NCBI GenBank assembly: GCA_038093975.1
Contig: JBBPTG010000061.1
Span: forward strand, 62,001 to 126,000
Direction: 5' to 3'
DNA from: Chalciporus piperatus
Taxonomy: Eukaryota > Basidiomycota > Agaricomycetes > Boletales > Boletaceae
DNA: 64,000 nt
Under the pieces are notes generated by a model. That model was given only the letters and a program-made list of their open reading frames with translations. It was not told the DNA's origin and did no database searches. Positions 35,711 to 47,616 of this stretch are shown here, one piece after another (the first letter of the stretch is position 1; every line of letters starts with the position of its first letter). The position numbers and the translations under genes were made by a program.

Positions 35711-36614
35711 CGTGGACGAGCGAGTTCCTCTCTTGTATTTTTTTTTGCTAGATCCTTGCGGCCACCGCCAGTTGGGTTTACAGCAGGTTCGTGTGATCCA
35801 GGAACGGACTGATGGGTTTGAGCGCTTCGGTTTGCCGCGTGAAGTGGGTCTGAAGCTCTGCTCGGCGTGAGTTCATTCAATTCATACGCACACGATCATC
35901 ACGGCCACGACGCACCTGTTGCTGAGCTCGTCAGATCCGACGGGGGATATGCAGGTCCCACGACGCGATGGGTCGGTAGTCTTTGAACCAAATGTAGTCT
36001 ACAGCGAGCGGATGGAAAGGATGCGAAAGAACAGGGCGGATAATTATGAACGGGAAGGCTGGGCGTAATTGCGGAGTACTAGTCTTGGCCCTCAACCGAA
36101 CGAAAGGTCTTCAAACGCAATTTGTTTTGACAGCAGTCAGGTGGTCCTCATCACATGAACCCAGCTAACGCCAAACCACCATCAACTGCGGACCTCTGCG
36201 GACTTTGTGTGGCTGCGAGTTCCCATCATGCCCTGGTCTCTCCAATGGTAGACAGTTCGCCGACACTAATAAGTCCATGTTGAGCACCGTAAGACATCTA
36301 CAGACAATGTCCAATCCAACACAACGAATATCATACGTCCGGTCATCCAAGAGCGCACCGGCTACCACCTGACTCGGTGGATTTAGCCTGCCACGCCAAT
36401 TCGGTCGCACACCCTCGGAAAGAGTGCAAACTGAACGACCACTTCAACTCGCCTTCTCACACCCAAGCACCCCGTGGACCTGAGATCCATGAATGGTATA
36501 CACGCAGCGGCATTCAGACGGAGCCGTCAAGAAGCATGCCCTGGAAACTCATCCCTCGGGTTTCTCCTTCCCCAATTTCGCCGTGGGATACCAGACGACC
36601 CTGGGGACCCATCC
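35711..36614. other. Spacer between PSP1-domain gene and RGP1
   Basis: 904 bases of promoter and leader for the PSP1-domain gene plus the RGP1 3' flank, both on the minus strand. A minus-strand ORF to about 35880 overlaps the PSP1 N-terminus in another frame and looks like chance. Nothing else is recognised. Confidence 0.5.
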
Positions 36615-39600
36615 TCAAACGTCGAAAACTACGTCCATGGCCTTGAATGCAGTATTCCCGGGCCAAACGCTGATGGGGACCTCGCATTCCACGGTCTCCA
36701 CCTTGACCTCCCTCCAATCCTTCTCGTCGTCTTCTTTTGCTTTCGACGCGTCTTCGTCTTCCGCTTCTTCGTCGCCGTCGTGGTACTCTCGTTCGCCAGC
36801 GCCGAGGAAAGAGGATACAAAGAATTGGGTCCAAGTAGATGGTTTCGATTGTTCTTCTGGTTTAGGACGCTCCTTCGGTGCAATAGAGGAATTGGCTTTA
36901 TATGGCGTTCCCCATTCCCCAGCTGGGCCATCTTGAGACATGTGCCTTAGGCGCACACCGTCAACGCTGTTCTGCGACGATTCTGCGGCGACGGCGACCA
37001 GCAAGCACAATCTGACGCGCCAAACCAGGCCACCTGCGGAGCCCGAAGCCTTGTCGCCCAGCTGAACTTGGAAAGCGGGGCTCGCGTCCGAGGGTATATC
37101 GAGTGAAAAGGTTGTCCGGAGGACCGAAGAGACCAAAGAAGCGTGATGCTCTGCGTGAACTCGCCGCATATGGCGGAGATTACCGGCTGACGCGATTTGG
37201 GAGGGAAGCATTTCCTGAGACTCCAACATGGCGGACAACTGTGACGCAAACGATCAATCGGAATTGCAAACTCGTCTCGAACGGGTCTCACCGATAAAAC
37301 TCTTGACCGACCCTGTCGGTCATTCAACTCCACAACCCCTAACACGGTCTCGCCAAGCCTATATGCCGATTTGGTAAAAGTCAGTATAGCCACCTTGACC
37401 CCATCCTTGTTGACGTCGTAGGACACTGCCATACCGGCGCAAAAACCTTGCTTTAGTAGATCTCTAGATGAAATGGTGTATCACTTACCCTTCTTCGGGT
37501 TGCGCGTCAAGATCTCAACAGCCTCCCTGCATCCCGTCAGAGCGCCACAGTCACTATCTCGCTCCCGTTCAAAATCACCCTGCAACGGTGATACCGCTTC
37601 AGGGGGCATCTTGATCCGGACGCCAGTGGCGTCGGGGTCTGGGAATGTAGTCAGCAAACGTTGTCCGTAGCTTTGCAGATCATCCAGGGAGCGGAAGCTG
37701 TTGTTGGCTGTAAGACTTGAACTTAGAATTCCATATGGTTCCGGGGTTGCGCCGAGAACGTACATGAAGATAGTGCCTTTGCGGTTCCATTTGGTGACCC
37801 ATCTACCACCTTTGGCGCGTCGTCTAATGAGATAACGCGTCGCTTTGCTACCGGCCACAGGAGGTTGTAGGGTCTGGGCGCTTTACCAACTGTAGAAGAA
37901 TTGATGGGCACCTTATCGGACAGGGAACGAGGACTAGACCTTACCGGCGGCGTGGTTGTAGACCCGTATTGGAACCTTCATAACACGACTTACGCTGTTT
38001 GCACCAGTGGGCCCGAGACTGCTTGACCACCTCATTGCAGAAGCACCAGCGCGACATGTGCCTATCACTAGCTCGTACGAGAACTTCAGTGCCCGCCCAC
38101 GGAACGTTGGTGGCAAGTTTTCAGGAAGTGGTAGCGTATACGTGTCTTAGATGATGTCAGCAATACGCGCACCATGAACAAGAATATCACTTACATGTTC
38201 GGGATTCTCCCGGAGGCAGTAAGAGGTCCACAGCAAGCATGGCTGGCTGTACGTTGAATGTGGGGAGCGGCGCGTCAGGATCTATATCCTCTTCCGTCCC
38301 TCCGTTTGTCAATCCAAGCCCGACACCAATCTGCTGCCCATTGACCGATGCCGATGTTGATGACACAGACGGTGCTCTAGAACGTCCCGAGACCCATGAC
38401 TGCGAGGAAGGTAAAGGTGATGAAGGCGCAGAGAATGTAGAGGGAGATAGCAGGGAGAAGAGGCTGCTGGTGAGTGAAGCTGAACGAGTATGTGATCGCC
38501 GGCGTTCTTGTATCCGTTGGTGGGACGTGATATCCATGCTCCCACCTCCCACAATAGGGCGCTTCGTAAGTTTCAGTCGGAGGGCGCTCAATGTCTGAGC
38601 TTGATCTGGGGTCATAACCACACCTGGGAGAGGGGTGATCGAAACCGCGCCCAGGAGTTGAGCATAGGAGTAGAGAATCAACTCGGAGTTCGAGTTCACG
38701 AGCGCGCCGTTTCGTAGTGTGGTAGATATTTTCGGTTGAGGGGCGGTGGGTGGAGGACCATGACCCAGACCGAGTTGATGCGGTCTGCGGGCTTGGGCAG
38801 GGCGGTGAGAGTACGGATGGTTGTCAGTCTTGACAGAATGTTGATCGGGCAAGTCTGTTAATGATGGGGATTGCGGAAGAGGCGTTCCCGGGTATGGAGT
38901 TGTCGGTGTCTCTGCTATCGGGTCGAGGGCAAGGGAGAAGGTGGATGTAGATGTAGATGAACTGGATAGGCCAGAACGGTGCGGGTGTGGGGGCTGCTGT
39001 ACTTCGTTAAGGTGAATCTGGACATCAGTCACCGACTGTTTACGAGCGTGAGGGTGTGTGGGAGGAAGCTGAAAGTCGGGGGCGCGGGATAGGGGAGAGC
39101 TTTTGGCTGTGGTCGAACGTCCTTCGCGGAGATGGGTGAGAGACTAGAGTAGATTGTTCGCATACGCACCTGCATCCGTGAACTCGCTGTAAGCCCGCAC
39201 ATATGGGCTCTTGTCTACCTTGTCGCTACACTTGTGGAGTTCGCCGGCGGGAATGTCAATGGATAATGACCTCGACTTTTCGAGGAGGAGAGATTGTCTC
39301 TTTTGTTCAAGCACGCTCGACATGTTCTTCTTCCCTGTATGATCTTGGCCAATGAACCCCTTCCTCGCTGGTAGATCACGAGCATTGTTAGGAGGAACGG
39401 GTATCGAAGGGAGGGCGCTTGGTCGAGGAATGCCAGGAGAGGTGGGCGGCCTTGCAAGGGGCGCAGAGCTGATAGAATGAGCCCCGCGTTTGTGAGTGTT
39501 CTTGACCTTTGGTGATTCTGGCGTTCGAGTGTTCGTGAAAGTTATCGTTACGGAGAACTGCTCCCCCGCGAAATAAGACGCCTGGGAGGGCGTTACTTGA

Positions 39601-39650
39601 ACGCGAATTGCGGAATCCACGTCCGTTGTTGGTAGATCGTCTACAGACAT
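36615..39650 (-). CDS. RGP1: RGP1, partner of the Ric1-Rgp1 GEF for Ypt6/Rab6
   Basis: Arrestin-like subunit of the Ric1-Rgp1 complex, which activates the Golgi Rab Ypt6 and supports retrograde traffic. The start is ATG 39650 (MSVDDLPTTDVDSAIRVQVT, then PSQASYFAGEQFSVTITFTN, a typical arrestin-fold strand pair). A long Ser/Pro-rich insert follows (about 38.4-39.5 kb), then PKISTTLRNGALVNSNSELI, FRGRALKFSYELVIGTCRAG, SVSRVMKVPIRVYNHAA, and the last part AILTFTKSAYRLGETVLGVV and RTTFSLDIPSDASPAFQV. It ends VECEVPISVWPGNTAFKAMD then VVFDV, the usual Rgp1 finish. Several introns, all in frame where checked. Long low-complexity insertions are usual in basidiomycete copies. Confidence 0.87.
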
Positions 39651-40102
39651 TTGTGGCGAACGGGTCGGGCCAGTCGATCGAGGATATGACACGTATCCAA
39701 GTACAGCGGCGACGGCCCAGGGCTTCTATCAAACGGCGGACTGACAGAGGATTGAATGACTATAAATACAGGGAGTTTATCCCTCTGAGAACAGGACACG
39801 AAGGAAGTTGCTCATAGAGTCGCGGGTCACACCGGCTGACATCCAAGACAGTTGCAGCCAATCTTTTCATAAAACTAAGGGCCATGGTTATTCATTACAT
39901 CTGGGTGAACTCGACTGCGCTGAAATGTCACCATATGTTGAACGTGGTGGATCTGTACTATGTACTCTGTAGTAGATGCTACTAACTTGCTGTACCTTGG
40001 CAGTGGTAGTGTAGTTGTTTGTCAACACCTTTGATCCAACTTGAAACACCTCCTAGAATCGCTTGCCTTTATCGCAGTCAACCTCGCTCTCTAATCAACG
40101 CC
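39651..40102. promoter_or_regulatory. Divergent promoter RGP1 / CSN7
   Basis: 452 bases between two start codons pointing apart. It must hold both promoters. No clear TATA box; no other feature seen. Confidence 0.5.
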
Positions 40103-41200
40103 ATGGAACTGGGTGCCAACTTTGCCGCAAGACTCGAACCTTTCCTTCTCATCTCCAAATCCGCTAAAGGAGCGGCCGCCGCAAAGCTCATCCAAGATGC
40201 CACTTCTGCACCGGGCGTGTTCGTCTTCGCCGAGCTCTTGGAGCTGCCTAACATCCAGGAGGTATATCGTGGCCCATTCGTGTCCTCCAACGCTACTTAC
40301 CTCTCTTCAAACCAGCTTTCCAACAGCGAGCAACATGCACGCTTTGTGTCGCTATTGCAACTCTTCTCATATCGTACGTTCAGAGACTATCTAGGCAAGT
40401 GCAGTCAAGTCCTCCTCGTGGGCGATCAATGACGGTTTGCACTACAGAGAATAAAGACGCTCTTCCACCTCTAAGTCAGGCTCAGATAAAAAAGCTCAAG
40501 TACCTGACGATCGTCACGCTAGCAGCCGAACGCCGTGTATGACCCCTTGTCCCTTCGCGTTGCACCCGCTGACACAACATCGTAACAGATCCTTCCGTAC
40601 TCTCTGCTGCTCCAGGAACTCCAAATTGAAAGTATAAGAGAGCTCGAAGACCTGATCATCGATGCCATCTACCTTGACATTCTTCGTGGCAAACTCGATC
40701 AGAAGGAACAACAACTCGAGGTCGAGTACACGATGGGTAGGGACCTTGAGCCTGCCAAGCTCGAGAATCTATTGGAGGCACTTCAGAACTGGTGCGTTTC
40801 ATACGATCACCTTCATCAGTGTTTACTCACCCGTGACGTAGGGCCCACACGACTGCATCAGTATTGTCAGAGCTGGATCAGAAGCTCGTGGAAGCGACCA
40901 ATCACAACGCGGCAGTGCAAGCAGGAATGTCGGAACACGAAAAGACCTATCAATGTACCCTGGTAGAACTCTCCGAGCGCCAGAAGGATAACAAAGGAGG
41001 AAGAAGAACGCAGGTCTCCCAGAATAGTGTCGATAGCATGGACGTCGACGAATTCCCCCCAGATGGACCCAGGCTCAGAAACAGAAAGTATGCCTCTGTT
41101 CCCGCTCGTCGCTTATCTGTTGTCTCACCGACATCATCGTTGTAGGGGAACGGTAGACGCTCTCTTGAAACAGCAGCAAAGGAAACGCAACAGGACATGA
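40103..41200 (+). CDS. CSN7: COP9 signalosome subunit 7
   Basis: PCI-domain subunit of the COP9 signalosome, which removes NEDD8 from cullins. Exons: 40103-40261, 40316-40394, 40448-40536, 40589-40791, 40842-41087 and 41146-41200, giving 276 residues. Conserved blocks are SAPGVFVFAELLELPNIQE, FVSLLQLFSYRTFRDYLENK, QAQIKKLKYLTIVTLAAERR, YSLLLQELQIESIRELEDLI, IDAIYLDILRGKLDQKEQQL and VEYTMGRDLEPAKL (winged-helix end). The first intron is open in frame and could be mistaken for coding. The second (40395-40447) starts with GC, not GT. An Asp/Glu-rich, then basic tail ends the protein. Confidence 0.92.
40395..40447 (+). other. GC-AG intron in CSN7
   Basis: Donor CTAG/GCAAGT, acceptor CTACAG, 53 bases. 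It yields DYLENKDALPPLS, matching the family spacing (YIANKESLPELS in animals). The nearest in-frame GT alternative starts at A/GTCAAG and adds two residues. Confidence 0.75.
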
Positions 41201-41755
41201 ACGCTCCAATCCACGACTCTGTATCATAGTTGACATCATTTCTTCGCATACGCATTCACCATCCACACGAGCAGAATGTTTGAGTTCACGGTGCTGATTA
41301 TACATTCCTGAAACACATTGCAATGAACATCAAGTGCGCGGAGCTGCCATCACGGGTTGGATCAAAAGGCATGCATGTGCAAAAGCGAATCGTGCTTCAA
41401 GGGTGATCCATTCGCTAGATGTCTCAAAGAAAGTCTGCATGATCACGATATCCTGAAATTCCCATCAGTTGAAAAAGTGGGGCAAGTGATGACCTGAAAT
41501 TCTTGGACAATGGAAAAGAAAATTGCTACAGCTGCAAGTTGACGAAAGATGTTCCTGAATGCTTGCAAGATGGCAGGGATAAGGAAGAACACTACTACCC
41601 TCTACTACCACAATGACTCAATGAGTTCTGCGGTGCCTCCGAAGTCAGAGTCACGCATATCACGTGAGAGTTAATTGGCGCGACGTGTTTTTGCGTGGCA
41701 GTGTTTTCTCCTGACTCCTCCCCCACCACCACCAACGCGCCAAACTAACAGCACC
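41201..41755. other. Spacer CSN7 - KU80
   Basis: 555 bases containing the CSN7 3' flank and the KU80 promoter. A C/A-rich run of CCACC repeats lies just before the KU80 start. Nothing else recognised. Confidence 0.5.
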
Positions 41756-44700
41756 ATGCCCGCAGAACGAGCTGGTGTGAGTACCATATCTATCAGCTAT
41801 CCAATTTTGACTAATGCACTACATCACAGTACACCGTAACCATGTTTCTTGTGGATGTCTCGCCATCCATGGGAGCGACCAGAACGGTCGAGCTACCCGA
41901 TGGTCCAGGCGGCGAGCCAAGGAGTATAGAGATGACCAAACTCGAATGGTCACTCCAGTTCGTAAAGATGAAGATACAAGAAATGGTACCTCTCTTTCTC
42001 TCAAACTTACTCGCTCCTAACAAGAAGTCGCCGCAGATATTTAACGGGCGGAAGACGGACCAGTGTGGTGTCATCATTTTCGGGTCAGATGGTGCGTAAT
42101 GCTTCATTTGCATATTCATGACTGCCTTTTATTGGAACACGCATGCATTCTTATATATTACTTTCCCGTACAATGATCATTCTGATGTATGAACAGAAAC
42201 CGACAACATCGTCAACGAGAAGAATGGAGGTTATGATCACGTTTCAGAATACATTCCAATCGCTCAGCCGAATGCCGGTACCCTTGCAAAACTAGATGAA
42301 CTTGAGGCGTCGGAGACCCCGGGTGACCGTAAGTGTCACCATTGTGCTTCATTTCGACGCACATCCATCGGCTTGAATGACATGCAATTTTGTGAAAATC
42401 AGCAATCGATGCCCTCATTGTCGGTATCGAGACACAAGACACATACCTGGAGAAGAAGCGCACTTGGACGCGCAAAGTTGTGATCATTACGGATGGCGAA
42501 TCCCCGATGGAAATTGAGGATTGGGAAGCGACTGTGAAGAAAATGTCAAGTTTGAACATTTCTGTGACTGTTGTGTGAGTAACCTCCGTTCAACAACGGG
42601 GTCTGGATTGTCCATCCTCACTCCGCTCTACATCCCGTTTTCCTGAACCGTCTGGATACTAACATTTTTGGCCAGCGGCGTTGACTTTGACGACGACGAA
42701 CTTCCATATCACGAAGAAGGCAAGTCCGCCATCAAGGTGACTAAAAGAGGGGCTCTTGCGCACTTCTTCATCCTGACAATCTTCTCGTAGCGCGCGAACG
42801 AAAGCTTCTACGCTCGCCTTACAGCGGCCTTGTCAGAAGGTCTTGGACTTCTTGGAACCCTTGAGCATGCACTCCTTTCCCTCTCCTACCCCCACATCAA
42901 GGAAACCAAGTCCGCACTTCTCTCCACCACACTACGTTTAGGAGACGTTGAGGTCCGGGAGAGTGAAGCCATCGAGCTGAATGTACGCCTCGCCAAATGT
43001 ACCAGCGTTGCCCGCGCAGGTAGCTGGAAGAAGTTTATTGGAAATGACGATGGTGAGGACGAGGGAAAGGCAACATTCAAGGAGGTCAAGAGACGCACCG
43101 AGTACGTCATCGACAGGTCAACCGAAGAGGAAGAGAGAGAAGAGAAAAAACCGAGCGACCAAGATGCTACGATGGATGTTGACGAGGATAATACAAGTGT
43201 CGTGGAAGAGGGCGCGCATCTCGAGAAAGTCGAGAAGGAGCAGCTCATCAGAGGGTTCAAGTACGGTTCAACATATGTCCCGTGTCCAGACGGGCAGTTT
43301 GAGACGTTGAACACGAGGAAGGGAATTGATATTTGCGGGTTCTTCCAGAGGAAGAACGTACGTCACTTTCGCTCTGCCTCTTCTGCTTCCATTCGGAACT
43401 GACTCGCTTTTCTGCAGTTCAATCGTTCGTATCCCATGGGTGAGCTATCGTACGTATATGCATCCCCGACCTCTGTGCCGGATCAACTTGCCTTGTCATC
43501 TATTGTCCAAGCCATGTATGAAAAAGGTGTTCTAGCGATTGCTAGAATGGTGAGCCGGGATGGGGCGGATCCAAAGATGGGCGTCCTGGCTCCTATCGTA
43601 TGGCAGAACGTGGATGTATTGTTGTGGGTACAGGTACGCTCTACCCTTCGTCCTCGGCCGTCAAAGTGTTAAGTGGTACCGGCCGTCTCTGCTCTGCACA
43701 GATGCCCTTCGCAGACGATGTCCGACATTATACCTTCCCCTCGCTCTCTACGCTTGTCTCAAGATCGGGCGAAACGATCACAAAGCATCCTTACATTCCC
43801 ACTGAAGAGCAACTCGTAGCAATGGACGACTTCGTGGATGCAATGGACCTCATGGAGGCAGGGGATAAGAATGAGGACGGGTAGGTTTTCCATTTCCACT
43901 TGTTACGAGAGCCTCAGCTTACCCTTGCGTTGCCAGAAAACGACAGGCTTGGTTTGATTCGCGTCTATCGTATAACCCCGCCATTCACCGAACGAAGCAA
44001 GCTCAATTCCACTCTGCAGTGGTACCGGACATTGCTACGCATCCTCTTGCGCCACCCCACCCTGAGCTCACGAAGTACTTTGATCCTTCAAAACGTGTTG
44101 TCAAGGCTGCGAAGCAGGCACTAGAAGAGTGCAAGAACGCCTTCAAGGTTAAAGAAGGTAGGTGTTACCCCTTCGAGTCTCGGCATAGTCACTGAGTACG
44201 TGTCATTTTAATCCTCTAGTTCCTAAGCGGGTTGCCCGAGCTCGAAAAGATGGACACATGCACGCGCAAGACCAAGATGAGGACATGATTCTTCTCGACC
44301 AGAAAGGACCCGCTCGGCAACGAGCCCCTGTCGCGGCCCCATCGAACTCCCAAGCTATCGTCTCGCCATCTCGTTCTGCAAAGAAAAAGGTGACAGAGGA
44401 CGACTCTGAAACTGAGTCCGAGTCCGAAGGTGAAGCTGTGTTGGTCGCGAAACCCAAGCAAGGTGCTTCGCCTGGGTTGCCCACGCCGACTGCATCCCCT
44501 GAGCCGGAGCCTGACCCGCAGAGAGCTCCGGGCAGAATCATTGGGAACACTTATCCCTTGAAGGATTTCCGCCAGAACCTCAAGCAGGGCGATGTGGTGT
44601 CCAAGGCTGTTGAAGATGTTGGTGTTGTGGTGAGGGAAATTGTTGGACGGCCGTTTGCGAACCGAAGGAAAGATGAGATGGTGGAGTGTCTGAAGGCCTT

Positions 44701-45089
44701 GCGTGAAGCGTGTTTGAGGGTGAGTGCCATGGCGACTTATGAATGGGTCAGACTTGACGAGCTGACACTGTGTAATTCGTAGGAGGACGAAATAGATCAA
44801 TGGAATGCGTGAGTAGGAAACTTGCTTATCCCTGGCCATGGGACTTATCAGCCACACAGGATTCTGAAAGGTCTGAAAGAAGACTGCATGGGCAAGAACG
44901 GTAACCGGGAGTTCTGGGCAGAGTTACAGAAGCTGGGTCGCGAGATAAGCTTGATCAGCGCGCCTGAAGCGAAGGGCTCTGGTGGCGGGATATCGACTGT
45001 TTCAGAATCTGCTGCGGAGGTGGTAAGTACTCCATCAGCCTGTGGATGGCCTTGATATTGACCACCAACTTTAGTTCATGCAGCAGTGA
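41756..45089 (+). CDS. KU80: Ku80 (Ku70/Ku80 DNA end-binding heterodimer)
   Basis: DNA double-strand end-binding subunit for non-homologous end joining and telomere protection, in the nucleus. A 21-base first exon (MPAERAG) is followed by the vWA domain (YTVTMFLVDVSPSMGATRTV, QCGVIIFGSDETDN, VVIITDGESPMEIEDWEATV, ISVTVVGVDF). Next is the Ku core/beta-barrel (LIRGFKYGSTYVPCPDGQFE, GIDICGFFQRKNFNRSYPMG, ALSSIVQAMYEKGVLAIARM, GVLAPIVWQNVDVLLWVQ) and the C-terminal arm (QAWFDSRLSYNPAIHRTKQA). An acidic, low-complexity linker leads to a Ku80 C-terminal helical domain (DFRQNLKQGDVVSKAVEDVG, FWAELQKLGREISLISAPEA). The last exon adds FMQQ and stops at 45089. All frames join. It ends 102 bases before the PEBP start. 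Confidence 0.94.
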
Positions 45090-45191
45090 ATGTCTTCTCT
45101 CATTTAGTTTTGTACTTTTATTGTTAACACTTGGAGTATGATATCATTGGCTATTTCCGTTTTATTATCGCGAACCACTTAGAACCCTGCG

Positions 45192-46139
45192 ATGAGCATA
45201 CGAGCTGCCCGAACTGTCGCTTGCGCTGCGCGAATGCGTAGCTTGGCCGAGCACAGGGTTTGTCGCATCCAGCGATCGGGATCTCAGCGGGACTTTGTCG
45301 ATGTCGTCACCGGTCTGACGCCCCGCACAAATGGCGTCCCCCTAAAAACCCGCAAGTTCTCCACCGACCGACAACTTCATCGCTCTTCCACACAACACAC
45401 AATGCCTCTTCTCCCTCCTCTCAGCGCAGTCGAGAGCGCCGTCAAAGAGGCGGGTATCATTCCTGACGTTATCCCAGACAAAACCACTTTCACCCCTGAA
45501 GCGCTCCTCGACATCAGATGGCCCACTGGGAAAGAAACCATGTTGGGCAATACGTTGACGAAGATTGATACCGCTGACGAGCCCTTGGTATCGTTCACGC
45601 CAATGCAATCGTTTGCAGCGGCGAGCGACGTCGGGTATACGCTCGTCATGACTGATCCCGATGCGCCTTCCAGGAGTGATCCGAAGATGGGACAGTGGAG
45701 ACACTGGCTGGTGAGTGTGTGGTATAGACCGTAGTACAGCCCGTTAGTGCTGACGAACGACTCGGACGTTTAGGTTACGGGTCTCAAGGCGCCTGCCATG
45801 ACCGGACTTGACACCGGAGATTTGAGTGCACGCGTTACGAGGCCCGCAACGACGCCATATTACCCGCCTGCGCCGCCTCGAGGAACAGGACCGCACCGCT
45901 ATGGTGAATATGACCTGTCCAACCTCTAAAGACTTGTGCGTCGCTGATCCCTCTTTCCCCATCGAGTGTTCCTCCTGTATCAAGAGCCCAGCATGGACTT
46001 TTCCATCCCCGCGGACGCACGAGAGCGCAAGAGCCAGTCCAAGGATCGAGCAAAGTGGAACGCAGCGAGTTTTGCGGAAGCGTATGGTCTCAAGCTCGTT
46101 GGGGTGAATTATTTCTTCGTGAGTGGTGATGAGTTATAG
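45192..46139 (+). CDS. Phosphatidylethanolamine-binding protein (PEBP/Tfs1-like)
   Basis: PEBP-fold protein; the yeast relative Tfs1 inhibits carboxypeptidase Y and modulates Ras signalling. Three exons (45192-45710, 45774-45903, 45967-46139) give 273 residues from the first ATG or 203 from ATG 45402 ([18 protein letters not shown]). The 203-residue form has the normal PEBP length. The extra 70 residues ([20 protein letters not shown] and on) are Arg/Ala-rich with few acids and look like a mitochondrial presequence. The ligand-site motifs [15 protein letters not shown] and [15 protein letters not shown] are intact, and the end [20 protein letters not shown] is typical. The two starts may give cytosolic and mitochondrial forms (inference). 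Confidence 0.9.
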
Positions 46140-46393
46140 GCGGGGAATGTGTGACAAGGTTTGGCACCATTTCGATTTCTTGATTGTAATATTGTATTTG
46201 TGTTCCATCGAGGAAAGAGAATGAAAGAGACCTCGCGAGAAGTCTCTCGGGGATTTCGACGGATGGAAGCTTGTGCGCGAATAAATAGCCCCTGTCGTCA
46301 CCACATACTTCGATCACGTGACGTATCATTCGGAAGAAAGGTAAATCTCTTCACTTTGGACTTTACCTTTTCGCTGACGACAAAAGTACTACC

Positions 46394-47487
46394 ATGGCGC
46401 GCAAGACACGGCGGACACAAGAAGAATCAAGCGACGATGAAGCGCCTGAAGTCGTCTCCCAGTCGACCTCCAAAGCCGACGCGAAACGCAATCAAAAAGC
46501 TCTTCAAGAGTTTGCAACGGAGGAGAAAGCTCGCAAGAGGGCGCGTAATCGGGAGAAGGATCAGAAGTTGAAAGAGAGAGCGCTGGTTACGAAATCTGGT
46601 AAAAGCAAGGAAAAAGTTCCAGGGAAGGGACCTTCGGATCTGGTCATGGACGGGGAGGACGAGGATGAGGATGAGATTGGTGGTGATGTGGATGGCGACG
46701 ATGAAGTGGAAGCGAGGATGCTCAGGGCTATGAGGGATGCGGCAGGTGAAGTTGAGAGTGAGGAGGGAGAGGATGAGGATGAGGAGGACGAGTTTGAAGG
46801 ACTTGGCGAGATGGATTCCGATGAGTCGGGTTCGGGTCTTGCATTCGGTCGAGATGATGAAGACGACGACGACGATGCAGAAATGTCAGATTGGGAAAAT
46901 GGATCGATAGACCCAGAGGCTGCATCAGACGACGAAGATATGGACGAGGACGATAAAACCACACTACCCAAACCGATCGTCCGCAAGTCTAACAGGAAAG
47001 CAGATTATCTCGCCGACGACCTATTCACGGCTGCATTTGCTTCTCAAAACTCGCAATCATCCAAGAACAAGAAGGGCGTAAAACCAAATAAACAGCAGAC
47101 GGTCAAGAAACGACGGAGAAAAACTACCGCACGAGTGAAGGACACGGTTATTGGGTATGTGATGTCTACAATTCATTGAAGCTTTAGTTGCTCATACCAG
47201 GTTCAGTGGCCGTACCATCCGGACCCTACCCCGAACCTCTGACCCGCGATCACAAGCCACTGCACGCAGTGTCCCTTCCGCACGTGCTAGCAAATTCCTG
47301 GATCAAAGCTTGGCTCTGAAAGGCAAGCAAGCGTTATTGAAGGCAAAGAAAAGGGGATGGGAGCGACGTCCTGGTAAGTTGGTCTTTGCATCCCAGTCCT
47401 GCCGCGTTAGCTCATATTTTCCTAGCAAACGTCGGGGTCATGAAACATGACGGTGCACCTCATGGATTCGCTCGGACTACGCGATGA
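46394..47487 (+). CDS. Bud21/Utp16-like nucleolar protein
   Basis: Three exons, 46394-47154, 47201-47373 and 47426-47487, give 331 residues. The N-terminus is basic (MARKTRRTQEESSDDEAPE; KARKRARNREKDQK). The middle is a long Asp/Glu tract with DEDEDE runs, then KPIVRKSNRKADYLADDLFT and VKKRRRKTTARVKD. The C-terminus GRTIRTLPRTSD, SARASKFLDQSLALKGKQAL, KKRGWERRPANVGVMKHDGA is the most conserved-looking part and resembles the U3 snoRNA-associated Bud21/Utp16 family. Acidic tract plus basic clusters suits a nucleolar ribosome-biogenesis factor. Assignment is moderate, since the family is short and degenerate. Confidence 0.68.
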
Positions 47488-47616
47488 TAGAAAGTACCTT
47501 GGCGTCCGTCATACCTCGCACTGAGCGGTAATCAACTGGGAGACTTGAGAGAAGTCCTATCCTTCCCAACAGATGTGGTTGCATGGAAAACTCATGTGTA
47601 CAAAGCATTTGGCCTT

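Noticed and set aside
35302..35880. 192-codon minus-strand ORF overlapping the PSP1-domain start
   Set aside because: Different frame from the conserved protein and low-complexity; probably the 5' leader read by chance.
40103..40432. CSN7 first exon read straight to the stop at 40432
   Set aside because: Skipping 40262-40315 and the GC-AG intron restores the conserved PCI sequence; the straight read loses it.
46561..46986. Minus-strand Ser-rich ORF of 141 codons
   Set aside because: It is the antisense shadow of the Asp/Glu tract in the Bud21-like gene.
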